From positions 58,397,422-58,461,421 of the forward strand of contig CM019069.1 in assembly GCA_009667805.1 (NCBI GenBank): DNA of 64,000 nt. Reading direction: 5' to 3'. This DNA comes from Leptobrachium leishanense. Its lineage: Eukaryota > Chordata > Amphibia > Anura > Megophryidae. Position 1 is the first letter of the stretch; each line of letters opens with the position of its first letter. A program made the position numbers and the translations under genes. Below are positions 48,521-58,976 of the stretch, piece after piece. The notes beneath the pieces are model-generated. The model was not told where the DNA came from and did no database searches. It saw only the letters and a list, made by a program, of their open reading frames with translations.

Positions 48521-49344
48521 AAAAAGCTAACTAGCCCTATTTTTACATTGTCCGCAATGTGCTTTTGAGCATAGCATGAAAACTGCTGCCCCTGCACTTC
48601 ATGGGATACATTTGTTTAGTGGGATTGATCAGGCAGTGAACAAACAACTTTAACAAACCTGATCGGAACCATGGAAGACTGTCCAGTGGGAAAGGATTGA
48701 CAGCCTTCCTGACACAGGAATATCCCTTTAAAAACCCAAAGTTGTGGCTATCACAGCTGTGGATTTTGAGATAAATAAGCACTTATGCATACGGCAAAAT
48801 CAACAGCATTCTTAGAAGATCTGGTAGTGACTTGCAGTTATACATGTATAAGCGAGTGATCAAAGGTCATACGGAGAGACCAACAAAAACCTCCTCCCTA
48901 CATTGCAATGCTGAGTAAGGGTTTTCCCGCATCGCAGCATTGCAGAAATAAGAACTAGTTTAGCGGAATGTGTGTGGGGATGATGATCCCCAGCCCTAAT
49001 TACTTGTACATTAAAACCAAAACCACCTCATTACAGGAATTCCCTCCCACAAATTCCCCATAAGAAGGGTTATTCACCAAGCCGGGATCTGGAGCAGATC
49101 GAGAAAGGGATAGATAAAAATAAATATCTGGTGCCCTCTTCAATGCAGCATCGTTTCTGGCTTCCAGACCAACTAGTAAAATCGGTAATATGGTGTTTTG
49201 TATCGTATTAAAAAAAAAAGACAATTTGCAATGCAGTCTTTGCACGGATTGAACATTTCAGGAAAATAAAAAGAATTGTAATGATCTGTAAAGCATCAAA
49301 TACAACTTAACCCTTGGGTGCTTATTTTATAAACTCCTTGTACA
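48521..49344. other. Unrecognised DNA
   Basis: No gene or repeat border recognised. Confidence 0.5.
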
Positions 49345-49395
49345 CGGATCTTTTAAAGCACTGCGGAATTTGTGGCGATATATAAAGGATAATAA
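49345..49395 (+). mobile_element. L2-like LINE 3' tail, plus strand
   Basis: AGCACTGCGGAATTTGTGGC and TATATAAAGGATAATAAT form the family terminus. It lies head-to-head with the minus-strand tail starting at about 49417. Confidence 0.6.
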
Positions 49396-49486
49396 TGTGA
49401 GGGACTGCAGTTCTTCCACTATTATTAACATTTATTTATATAGCACCAACATATTCCGCAGCACTGAACAATGTTTACAATACAGT

Positions 49487-50149
49487 TGTAGCGCTGTTTA
49501 AAACTCTGTTGCTGTATTGCTCGGGTTTGGCCACCAGAGGGAGACAAGCGCAATGTAAACTATACTGGCCACAATGGGACTACGTTTTCCAGCATGCTTT
49601 GGGGCAGAGACAGAAAGTGGGTGGGAAAGGAGAAAAGGACATTTGAAGCCTCGTTCGAAGGAGAGCCAGTGTGAGCCGAGCGGTGAACAGAGTAAGACGC
49701 ACGTGAGACTGTGAGCGATTGTTACCAGGCTGGAGAGCAGGCGCTTCCTTGCCGACGCTGGGGATCGATAGTGACTTGCCAGAGACCTAGTAATCCACCG
49801 CTGAGAGGTTTTGCACAGACAGAGTTCCAGATTGGACCCCGAGTAAGGAGACCGCGATGATCCACTGGGAGTGCAGGCGGTAGGCCGTAGATCTTGTTGT
49901 AGAAGACGGACAAGCAGGAGAAGCGGATCCGGTGGCAGAGGGTCCTAGTATAATCCAGCGGAGAGACGTCCTTGATCGGGCAGCAGAACAGATTGTCTGA
50001 CGGATGGGTGAGAGGCCTTCCAGGCCACAGTCAAAGTTTAATGAAGCACGCTGCAGTATTGCTTAAATCTACAGGGCCCCAACGTGACTAGTCGAAGATT
50101 TATTAAATCCATTCACTGACCAGTCGAATATAGTACCCGGGTACCTGAG

Positions 50150-50196
<47 letters not shown>

Positions 50197-50454
50197 ACTT
50201 TTTGGGACATAACCTGCACGGGACTTACACTCCAGAGACGAAGGGGGTTAAACTTTTTTTACCGCTGTGTGTTTCTCGCATTACGACATCCTGTTTTCTA
50301 TATACCGTGTTTACATTATATATGCCGCTTTATTGAGACCAGTAAAGCATCTAATTTATAAAATCCACAACAGTGCTGGTGTATATTTATTCCCTAGTGC
50401 GGAGAGACTAACCCGAGGTTAAATTCAGCGGCTCCTCCGGGAGTGAGCGCTACA
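49487..50454. mobile_element. Solo LTR in an L2-like tail
   Basis: It begins TGTAGCGCT and ends AGCGCTACA, a perfect 9-bp inverted terminus of TG...CA type. It is flanked by CAGT (49483-49486 and 50455-50458), a 4-bp duplication. An AC microsatellite lies inside. No internal genes remain. The L2-like sequence resumes on both sides, which confirms the borders. Confidence 0.8.
50152..50194. repeat. AC dinucleotide microsatellite
   Basis: A perfect CA/AC run of about 43 bases inside the LTR. It should be polymorphic between individuals. Confidence 0.97.
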
Positions 50455-50598
50455 CAGTGTTAGAATACACTGAGCCCGAACAACATTTTACAAACCAACA
50501 CAGGAGAAACAAGAACACTATTCTCATGGGAACTTACAAATTGAGAAGTGCAAGCAGAAACGTTGGTCCTATTTGACCCACACACTGAAGCTTTAGAT

Positions 50599-50766
50599 CA
50601 GTGTTTCTCAAACATGTCCTCAGGACCCTCTGACAGGCCATGTGTGCAAGATATCTGAGCACAGGTGATAGGATTTCCTGCTCAGGGATTGCAGGATTCA
50701 CTCTGCATTTCCCCCAAGGTGATTGGGCATGTTAGAGGGTCCTGAGGACCGGTTTGGGAAACTGTG
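50599..50766. mobile_element. hAT-type MITE with CTTTAGA[T/G] flanks
   Basis: The left end is CAGTGTTTCTCAAAC and the complementary right end is CACAGTTTCCCAAACC. The 8-bp flanks CTTTAGAT (50591-50598) and CTTTAGAG (50767-50774) differ by one base. It is related to 43028-43211. The target resembles that of the hAT at 6764. Confidence 0.8.
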
Positions 50767-50887
50767 CTTTAGAGGATTAGCTTTCAGTTCTAGCTTTACT
50801 TTTATTCCACAGTAAATATGAGAATTCCCATAATGATTCCATAAAACTCAGTATGTAACCCTTATATCTGTTGGACCTTTTTTTTTT

Positions 50888-50972
50888 CCTCTCTCTCCAG
50901 CCTTCCCACAAAGTATTTTACCGGGAAGGATACTTTGAGAATTCTCTCGTTTTCAAGTATGTCCTGGGTACT
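50888..50972 (+). repeat. Interspersed repeat, GGAAGGATACTTTGAGA type
   Basis: AAAGTATTTTACCGGGAAGG to TTCAAGTATGTCCTGGGT matches the reverse of 38861-38920 and the copy at 54503-54562. Confidence 0.65.
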
Positions 50973-51000
50973 TTTTTATTATGACAATAAATCCTGTTTA

Positions 51001-51286
51001 GGGCAGTGTCAGACGAGCGTTCTGACGAGTGGAAGGAACGCCCATGAGAGTGGACGTTCCTTCCCCTCTGACGACCGTCTGGCCATCTCGCTGAGCGCAG
51101 TGAACCTCTTATGGAGGTTCGCGCTTTACAGCCCCAATGCACGTCGTAGCGCTTCGACGGGGGAGGCTTTCTAAACGGACGGTGCATGCCTGCTGTAGCA
51201 TGCGCAATTCGCAAGTGTGCTACAGCGTGTGGCCGGCCCTGTCGCAGCGTCACAACGGATGCCAGGAGGCACGTCTGACACCAGCC
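51001..51286. mobile_element. Harbinger-type MITE, copy a (diverged)
   Basis: It is flanked by TTA on both sides (50998-51000 and 51287-51289). The ends GGGCAGTGTCAGACG and, complementary, GGCTGGTGTCAGACG are inverted repeats. It is a diverged member of the family at 52996, 53761 and 62955. Confidence 0.7.
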
Positions 51287-51428
51287 TTACATGACAAATT
51301 TCCTCAAGGTATTACTGTAAACTTATTGCAAGAGCAACCATACCTTTAGCTTTTAAAATTATGCCCCCTCTTCCAAAAAACAAAAACCCTGAACAGTATT
51401 TAAAAGACATTGAGCAATATTCCAAAAG

Positions 51429-52721
51429 TTGGTGCTAATTAACCAGAGCTGTTTTAACCACTTGGATGCTGAGGACGCGCTCAGCGCGTCCTCAGCATTC
51501 TCGCTGGTATGCGGAGGACGCGCTGAGCGCGTCCTCCCATTGGGGTCAGCGTTCGGCCGGGTTCCGGCCGATCGCTGGCCCCCCCGGTGCGGGCTGACAT
51601 CCTGGATGTCAGCTGCGCATCCGGGACCACAGCCGCCGGTATTAGGTGTCATCGCGGCAGCGCGATGACCCCTAATTCAGGTGCCCCCCCCGCATGTGCG
51701 GAGGAGGCGCCTGAAAGGGAGGGGGGGGGAGGTCCTTCGGACCTCTCTCCCTCCCGATCGGCGGCTCTGCGGGGGTTAACCCAGGCATCATTTGGAAGGG
51801 CACAGCCTGCCCTTCCAAATGATGCCTGACATTAACCCCTGGGGAGCTGGATCGCGAATCGGCGCTGAAAAGCGCTGATTCGCGATCCTTTCCCGGAGCT
51901 GGCCGACATCTTGGATGTCGGCCAAGCCTCCGGGAACTCCCCCTGAGGACTGGCGTCATCGTGCGTAGCACGATGACGCCAGTCCTGGACTTAACCCTTA
52001 ACTGCCACCAACGGTGGAGATAGGGAGTTCATTGGAACTCCCTATCTCCCGATCCGTGGCAGTTAGGGGTTACATTTTGGTATGGTTGGATCGGCCAGAG
52101 CATGGCCGTTCCAACGATACCAAACATGAAAGTGAAAAATGTTGTAAAAAATAAAAAAAAAAATGAAAAAAAATTATAAAAAAAAAATAAACACTTTTTT
52201 TATTTTTTTTGGTTTGTTAATGCAGCAATATTGTTCCCATTTCAATTATAATGTGAACAATGATGCTGCACTAACGATTTTTGTATGCGGTGCGTTTGTT
52301 AAAAATCGCGTAATTTTCCCCCAAAAAAAATGTAACGAGACCCCATCTCTAATTTTTTTAACAAGCGCACCCCATACAAAATATAACCGCAATTGCTCGC
52401 ATGTTAAAATTTGAAAAAAAACACTTTACACGCTGTAAATTATTGAAAATACATATTTTATTGCATTTTTTGTTATAATATACAGACATGACATAACGTA
52501 TACATATAATAATGACATATTATGAATATACCGAGTCTGACGGAAAGAACGATATATAATATGTCTGGGTCATATACTAAAATAAGCCTTAAAAACACGT
52601 TTAAACATGATGAGCAAAACCGGTAAAAATGACCTCAGCACAGGGGCGGGAAAAGCCTCAGCAGCGAAAGGGTTAAACTTAACATCTCCATAGACTACAA
52701 TGGCTCTGGTAAGTTAGGGCC
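51429..52721. mobile_element. Palindromic MITE f, split by piggyBac copy 3
   Basis: TTGGTGCTAATTAACCAGAG (51429-51448) and the reverse-complementary GGCTCTGGTAAGTTAGGGCC (52702-52721) are the arms of the family seen intact at 56333-56430. The MITE was opened at a TTAA in its middle by piggyBac copy 3. Confidence 0.7.
51458..52672 (+). mobile_element. piggyBac-type MITE, copy 3
   Basis: It is flanked by TTAA (51454-51457 and 52673-52676). Same orientation as copy 1 and very close to it, with the full hairpin chain at about 51465-52125 and the AT-rich right half. The right end reads CCTCAGCAGCGAAAGGG. Confidence 0.9.
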
Positions 52722-52995
52722 CATTATGTAGAAAACGCAAACCTGGGCAAAAAAAGGCATCATTGTAATAAAGACACAGTATAAAGACTGTATTAAAAGA
52801 CAAAAAAACAAACACGACAATACTAAGCTTATAGAGACACAAATCACTATGGGGGATCACTTACCGTCTTGACCTTCTACTCTCCCTATTCTTCCTCACA
52901 TCTATTTTCCATACCCCCCCATCTCTCTTCTTCGCCTGCTTATCTTTTCCCCTCAGTAAGTTAGAATTCTCCTTTTCTACCCATCGAGACGCTTA

Positions 52996-53375
52996 GGCTG
53001 GGGTCAGACGAACAGAGTTTTTACGTCCGTGAAGCCGCACTTTAGTACGTCCGTGGTAGCAGATCATAACGTCCAATGAAGGACCACACACGAAGTATGG
53101 CCGCACGGAAGTGCGGTCGCACAAAGCAAGCGGCAAATGGAAGAAGGTTAGCAAGAACGTTGAACTGCTAGTACTATAGAGGCCTGTGTGCGTGATTAGC
53201 AGACATCAGGCGCTGCCCATGTCCGGCCTACATCACGTCCAGACACACAAAGTTGCGATCCGTAAAAAGAAAAAAAAAAATCACGGACGTTATTGTGCAC
53301 CGTGTGACCACTACCGCGTATTCCGTCAAAAATACGCGCACAGTTCGAGGAAAATGCGTTCGTTTGACCCTAGCC
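52996..53375. mobile_element. Harbinger-type MITE, copy b
   Basis: It is flanked by TTA (52993-52995 and 53376-53378). The ends are GGCTGGGGTCAGACGAAC and, complementary, GGCTAGGGTCAAACGAAC. The interior is loosely palindromic, with CCGCAC, CGTGCG and GTCCG words. Confidence 0.82.
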
Positions 53376-53760
53376 TTAAGGTACTAAATCGAACCAGGTG
53401 TGTGGGGACTGTTGCGCATAATTGTTATGATGTGCGCACAATTGCCCTCCCCAGGCATTTCTCTCTGTTCTACACTGTATGTGCTGGTATGATAGTTTTA
53501 TGCACTGAATGTTTTGGAAACAAGCAATAACAAAAAAAGGAAAAGAAAACAAATAGACTCGTCGTTCTTTATGATGATCAGACCTAAAATCTAGCCAAAT
53601 AGAAACAGTATGGTCCCACCAAGACACAAGTCGCCATAAAAAAAGTACAAGTTAAAATACATCTTAAAAACAAATGAACAACAAGAAAGGGCATACAATG
53701 TAGATCTCACAGACCGCCATTTAAAAATAATAAAGCCAGAACAAAAACTATTCCGCTTTA

Positions 53761-54176
53761 GGCTAGGGTCAAACGAACGCATTATTTGCAGCGACAGTCA
53801 AAACGTGCGTCTGAACGCAGAGACGTATTTTTTCACGGAATGCGCGAAAACGGTCAGACGACGTGTATTTTCGTGCGTGATTTTTTTACAGATCGTCAAT
53901 AAAACATTGTGTCTGGACGTTAGGCAGGCTGGACATTAACAGCGTCTGACATCTCCTAATCACGCCGCTATGCCGCCGCAGAGCACTCTGTACATCAGTA
54001 CTAGCGGTTCTGCGTTCTTGAAAAAATGCGTTCGTTTGCCGCTTGCGTTGTGCGGCCGGACTTTCGTGCGGCTGTACTTCATATATTGGCTGTCATTGCC
54101 CGTCATTTGCTGCTACTGCGGCCGTGATTAAGTGCGTCTAAACGCATGTTAAAAATGCGTTAGTCTGACCCCAGCC
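53761..54176. mobile_element. Harbinger-type MITE, copy c
   Basis: It is flanked by TTA (53758-53760 and 54177-54179). The ends are GGCTAGGGTCAAACGAACGC and, complementary, GGCTGGGGTCAGACTAACGC. It lies in reverse orientation to copy b, only 385 bases away. It is 416 bp with no coding capacity. Confidence 0.85.
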
Positions 54177-54478
54177 TTAAGGATTGAGGTTAAAAAAGAA
54201 ATGATATAGCATTACAGTAAGGAACAAACGTTAAGGCCAAAAGAAATGATCATTTCACACCCAGTTGTAATATCTAGAGGTGCTGTATCACTGCGTGCCG
54301 TGTTATGCATCAGTTCTACTTCTATAAAAAGATTGCAACAACTAAATGTCTGTAGATAATGCGCACACACCAATAGAAATACAAAAAGGACTTCCAAGTG
54401 TTTAAATCCCTGCATGAGTTGCGAATCCTCTGTTTGCAGCTATGACAGATCTCAGCCACTTCTAACTTCTTGTAGTTT

Positions 54479-54562
54479 TGGGGGGGGGGGGTTGGGGGGG
54501 AGAAAGTATTTTGCCAGGAAGGATACATTGAGATTTTGCGCGTTCAAGTATGTCCTGGGTGG
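54479..54562 (+). repeat. G-run followed by an interspersed repeat
   Basis: A run of about 12 G, then TT and 7 G (54480-54501), could form a G-quadruplex. AAGTATTTTGCCAGGAAGG to TTCAAGTATGTCCTGGGTGG follows, a copy of the repeat at 50888-50972. Confidence 0.65.
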
Positions 54563-55367
54563 AGAGTAGGTTTCTTGTTGGTGCATTAGAATTGCTTATT
54601 GACAATTTCTACAGTCCCAGAAAGCAGAAGAAAATGGGAATTGAGAACATACGTCGTCAGCTGGCAACGCACTATGCGCTTATCATGTTTTAGATGGTCA
54701 AGCTTCTCTGGAGCTTCAGGTCAGTGTATGTCACTTTGTGAGCTCAGAGTTTTACGGCATTATTTCTCAAACAAGAGATACATGTTGTAACCTTAAGAAA
54801 ATAAGAAAAAAAACACATTCTCTTTCTAGGGTAAATAATACACTTTTAGTTCATTGTAAAAGCTGATAAAAACAGGCCGGGAAAAATGCAAATTGGGGCA
54901 AAAACGACTTCTTGCCAGGTTATAGATAATATTGCATGTACAGATGCCAGTGCTATTTAAACATTCAAGGAATGTCAATGTAAAACTTAAAACCACACAA
55001 TTTGTCATGCTTGATTCTGGAATTCTCTGCATTACTCGTATTTGGGGTTTTTGTTGTTCTGATCTTTGAAATGTGGGCACATGAAGGAACCTTCCACTGA
55101 CACTTTTGGCTTTTAAAATATTTCTATTAGTATGATGTATGGATGAAAATTAGAGCCTCTTTAGGACTAATTTGTTTTTCATGCTTCTATCGTAACTCAG
55201 CCATTGAAGATTCTGTTTATAATGTCGTTTAAGACGCAAATCTGCACACCTCTATAAATCATATTGGCCCCCCCAGTCATTACAGAACTGAAACCACAAC
55301 GGATATTGAATGGGCCAGGACAATCAGATTATTGTGGATTAGCCCTGCAATTCTCCACAAATACAAA
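54563..55367. other. Unrecognised DNA
   Basis: No gene, RNA or element recognised. Confidence 0.5.
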
Positions 55368-55685
55368 AGGTAGAGGAAGGGAGTATATTTAAAAGGAAAC
55401 AAAGTAGCAAAACAAGAGGACATAGTCTTAGATTAGAGGGGCAAAGGTTTAAAAGTAACATCAGGAAGCATCATTTTACTGAGAGGGTGGTGGATACATG
55501 GAACAGCCTTCCAGTTGAAGTGGTAGAGGCCAAAACAGTAATTGAATGTAAGCAGGCATGGGATAAGCATAAAGCTGTCCTAAACAAAAGATAAATCCAG
55601 GTAAAGTATCCATGTAATTGGGCAGACTAGATGGGCCAAAAGGTTCTTATCTGCTGAAATTTTTCTATGTTTCTATGTTTCTAAT
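55368..55685 (+). mobile_element. CR1-like LINE 3' end with TTTCTATG tail
   Basis: The fragment encodes the end of the reverse transcriptase (a KQSSKTRGHSL-like part, RFKSNIRKHHFTERVVDTW, NSLPVEVVEAKTV) and then a 3' UTR with GGGCAGACTAGATGGGCC. It ends in two to three TTTCTATG repeats. It is 5'-truncated. The minus-strand copy at 20113-20412 covers the same interval. Confidence 0.82.
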
Positions 55686-56332
55686 ACACTTAGAAAATAC
55701 GTTTAACTTCCCCAATTAACAGGTCTGTTCACTAAAGGGTAAAGTAAGGAGAAATGAAAAATCTACATCAAAATAGCCAAATCAGAAAAATTTCTCCCAT
55801 TATCTTCCTTTCCAAATCGGCTATCTGGTCTAGAGATTGTTCTTTTCTGCCAATTCTCCTAACTTCACTATTTATTGAATAGACCTGTAGGAGTCATCTG
55901 CCGATACAGTATATGAGTAAGATAAATACTTTCTATTAAATTTGAATAATTTGTTTACCATATCATTGAATCCATCGTGTTTGAAAGAATAAAGGGTTGC
56001 ATCCACTGAACGAAATGAGAACTGGTGATTGTGCAGGTTGTCCTGACAATGCGTTGGTGCTCCCCCCAGACTGCGTAAGGGATTTTTTTTCACTCTTAGT
56101 GAGCAATTAGACATTTTGAAGTGTTTATCAATTGTGACCTCTACTCCAACCCCCCTTGTCATGCAATCAATGAACGCTACCATAGGGATCGCCAAGATCT
56201 CCTATCCACTTTTATAATACGCAAAATGAGGAAAACAATGTCAATTACATGCTCATATGGGGTAACAAAAAGGCGAGACCAGAATTGTAAGGCTGGCCAT
56301 CCACTGGGTACGTAGTCCGACAACTGACTTAG
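55686..56332. other. Unrecognised DNA
   Basis: No feature recognised before the palindromic MITE. Confidence 0.5.
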
Positions 56333-56430
56333 TTGGTGCTAACTTAACCAGAGCTGTTTTAAACTTCCCAGAGCCATTATAGCCTATGGAGGTTTTAAGT
56401 TTGCAACTGCTCTGGTTAAGTTAGCACCAA
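56333..56430. mobile_element. Palindromic MITE e (intact copy)
   Basis: The arms TTGGTGCTAACTTAACCAGA and the reverse complement ending TTAGCACCAA enclose a short loop in a hairpin of 98 bp. Split copies are at 51429-52721 and 62941-63471. Confidence 0.8.
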
Positions 56431-56436
56431 CATTGT

Positions 56437-57420
56437 AATACTGCAGAAATCGCCATTTTGCGCATGCGCTCTGTGGTGTTATGCGTTCCATTTTGCGTGT
56501 CACGTAGTGCCCGGTAATGACTACGTTTTTTCTGGTCTCAATTTCGTTCGAGGTTGACTGAGAGTGGCCACACACTGGCCCAAAGGAAATTTTAAGTCAA
56601 TCGATTAATGCGTCTGGAGATTCGGAAAGACCAACGGAGTGGAACGCACGCTACTTCCGGGATCTTTCGTGACACGCAAAATGGAACGCATAACACCACA
56701 GAGCGCATGCGCAAAATGGCGATTTCTGCCTCATGCGGTTTTAATCAGTGGATTCACGCTAATTGTCGGATTCGGAACATGTGGGGACTTTTTATTTGAC
56801 TTTTATGTATTGAACTATTTAAGAAACGAATGTCAACCAGCCTGCAAACCAGCTGAAGAAGCCAGTATTTCTGGCGAAACGCGTTCTGGTCTCCTGGCTG
56901 AGCCAGTATTTTATTTATGTTTAATAAATAATTTTAATACATGTTCCCCTGGTGTTCTGGATTCAAAGAGGTGTTCGGGCTTCACCGTATATAAGCCCTG
57001 AGGCGCACAAACCAAGAGCTTGGTCCATAGCTCCTGCAAATGTGAGTTGAACAACTATATTATACCTATGCTATTTGAATTTTAGAAGATCTGCAAAAGG
57101 AGGTTGTTTTGCTTTCTTTCCATATCCATTTTGCATGAGCTGCATTCCATCCAATATAAGGTGTGGGTCGCCTTAAAAGACGGAGAAGTGAAAGATACCC
57201 AAAAGCCTCGATCCACTTAGAGCCAGTGTCTGGGCTCTTTGATTTGTGAGTGTAACACCACATTTCAGTATTTGCATCTCTATGTGTTAGTACCATCTGC
57301 ACTATATATTGTTTATTATCTTTTCCATATGCTCTTTACGAACTAAGAGAACCACCACCTACCATTCAGCGACCATCATCGCGCCACCAGATACGTACCA
57401 CTATCTCTGTTATTTTCACT
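56437..57420 (+). mobile_element. Hammerhead-bearing retroelement C
   Basis: A short inverted segment on the left (about 56437-56520, AAATCGCCATTTTGCGCATG) is the reverse complement of 56640-56735. The hammerhead-like motif lies downstream at 56848-56890, then TTTAATAAATAATTTT, then two hairpin plus TGTGAGT modules (57016-57049 and 57220-57252). ACCATCTGCACTAT near 57291 also occurs in element A (near 28851). The CGCCATTTTGCGCATGCGC word is shared with element B (near 33297). No protein gene is visible. The outer borders and target duplication were not found. Confidence 0.65.
56848..56890 (+). ncRNA. Hammerhead ribozyme-like motif of element C
   Basis: Helix I pairs ACCAG (56848-56852) with CTGGT (56886-56890). 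The core CTGAAGA fits CUGANGA. After one extra A, helix II pairs GCCAG (56861-56865) with CTGGC (56871-56875). GAAA (56876-56879) follows, then ACGCGT as a minimal helix III and GUU as the cleavage triplet. Helices I and II differ from those of A and B yet still pair. Confidence 0.62.
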
Positions 57421-58677
57421 GGTTTGGGGGAAACCACTAAAAACTTGGTTGGCATTGGTTGTTGGTGGCGGTACAAGTTGTTGGCGCCTGTCCGCTTGTT
57501 TTCTCTTGTACTATTCCAACTGAGCCAGTAATGGGAATTCACCACTGGTAAATAGTCTTGCAAGCCATTAACAACTCCCTATTACTGGCTTTATTAGGAG
57601 GGATGCTCTTCTACAGCAGAAGTTTGACTCATAATAATTGGAAGTCACCAACACTTGCTACCTGTGGCAGCTCCACTACCAGCATCTCCTAGAGTTCATA
57701 GCGAGCCTTCCCAAGATTACAAGTACGCCGTTTTGCGCAGCTGGCAAGAGTACTATGGGTACTATTTGTTCTTAGTTTACATCTACCTCGCGGCAAGCCA
57801 TCCTGTGCATGGTGGGAGTAAAAAGTGTAAAAAGATCTGTGTCATTCTGGAAATATGGATAAGGTGGAATATAATAAAAAATATATAATAAAAGGGTGGG
57901 ATATAATAAAAGGTGTGAGCCTCTAAATATAAACAACTCTACTGACATAGCAAGGATACATCATTGGAACATTTGTTGGCATTGAATGCCCTTGTGTGTT
58001 TTAAGAATACAGATCCATAGAGCACTTCTGCACCTGGATAAGTTCATTGTATCAGGTTTTACCCTGTATATGTATCAAAGTAGGACGCTAGCAATTCCCA
58101 AACTGCTTGTACATACCGTTACATGGCATATAAATTCTTACCTTCCAGTTGAAGATGCCCAGACTGACAGGTTTGCATGTACACAGTGATCAACCTGACG
58201 ATTACATAACAGAACCAAGGACACGATTTTGTGAATGTAACTGCTGCCAAGTTGTAACACACATAACCCATAGATTGGCAGGTATTTCAAAAGGATAGGC
58301 CTGGTCCGTATTGATTCATGACTGGCTGATCCAATATTTACAGTGACCTTAAGAAGGCAGGTTTACCATTTAGTACATGTTAGGTTTTCTTCCTATACAG
58401 CCACAAATCCCCAGTAGTGACACTGGCATATTAATCATCAAGCCTTCTAATCCTCTGTACTACTTCTAGTTTCAGTTTGTATGCACACCGGTGTGCTCGC
58501 GGTGTAATAAGAAGTTTGAGATATCAACCTTGCAACACACGTACATGTATCTCTGAAATGGAATGCCTGAAGTATGTCTCAGTAGACTTGTATTTGTTAT
58601 TTTAAGGGTGTTAATCATTGACATCGTCAGTATAGGAGATGCTTCTGTATAGGAGTTCTGTCTATAGCAGGTATACC
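57421..58677. other. Unrecognised DNA
   Basis: About 1.25 kb with no recognised gene or repeat. CACACCGGTGTG near 58485 is a small palindrome. Confidence 0.45.
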
Positions 58678-58708
58678 TTGTTTCAGCCTATATTACTGTT
58701 ACTATGTA
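58678..58708 (+). mobile_element. Short LINE tail fragment
   Basis: TTTCAGCCTATATTACTG and TTACTATGTAAC match the tail at 32092-32167. Confidence 0.5.
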
Positions 58709-58976
58709 ACCAAGACCAGCGTCCAACACAAACACACATTGCGGTTTTAAAAGCAAAAAACAAACAAAATACGCTCTTTGGCTCAACAAGCTGTGTATAA
58801 AAAATATATTTTTTTCTACCAGGAAAACATCCAGACTTTATTAGAAAGTGATAATTTGAATTGGATAAAACTGTTTTAAGAAGAAACATTTTTAAATCGC
58901 TCCTTTGCGCCAGTCTCCGTGAATGACATTGTGCCCTTTTTCAATTCCCGTTTATGAACAGGTCAGAGAACGCTTT

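Larger units (their letters stand above)
49417..50560 (-). mobile_element. L2-like LINE 3' tail split by an LTR
   Basis: The pieces 49417-49486 (TATATAGCACCAACATATTC, CGCAGCACTGAACAATG) and 50459-50560 (GAACAACATTTTACAAACC, TCTCATGGGAACTTACAAAT) together match the 3' UTR at 43405-43550. The solo LTR at 49487-50454 interrupts it. Confidence 0.68.
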
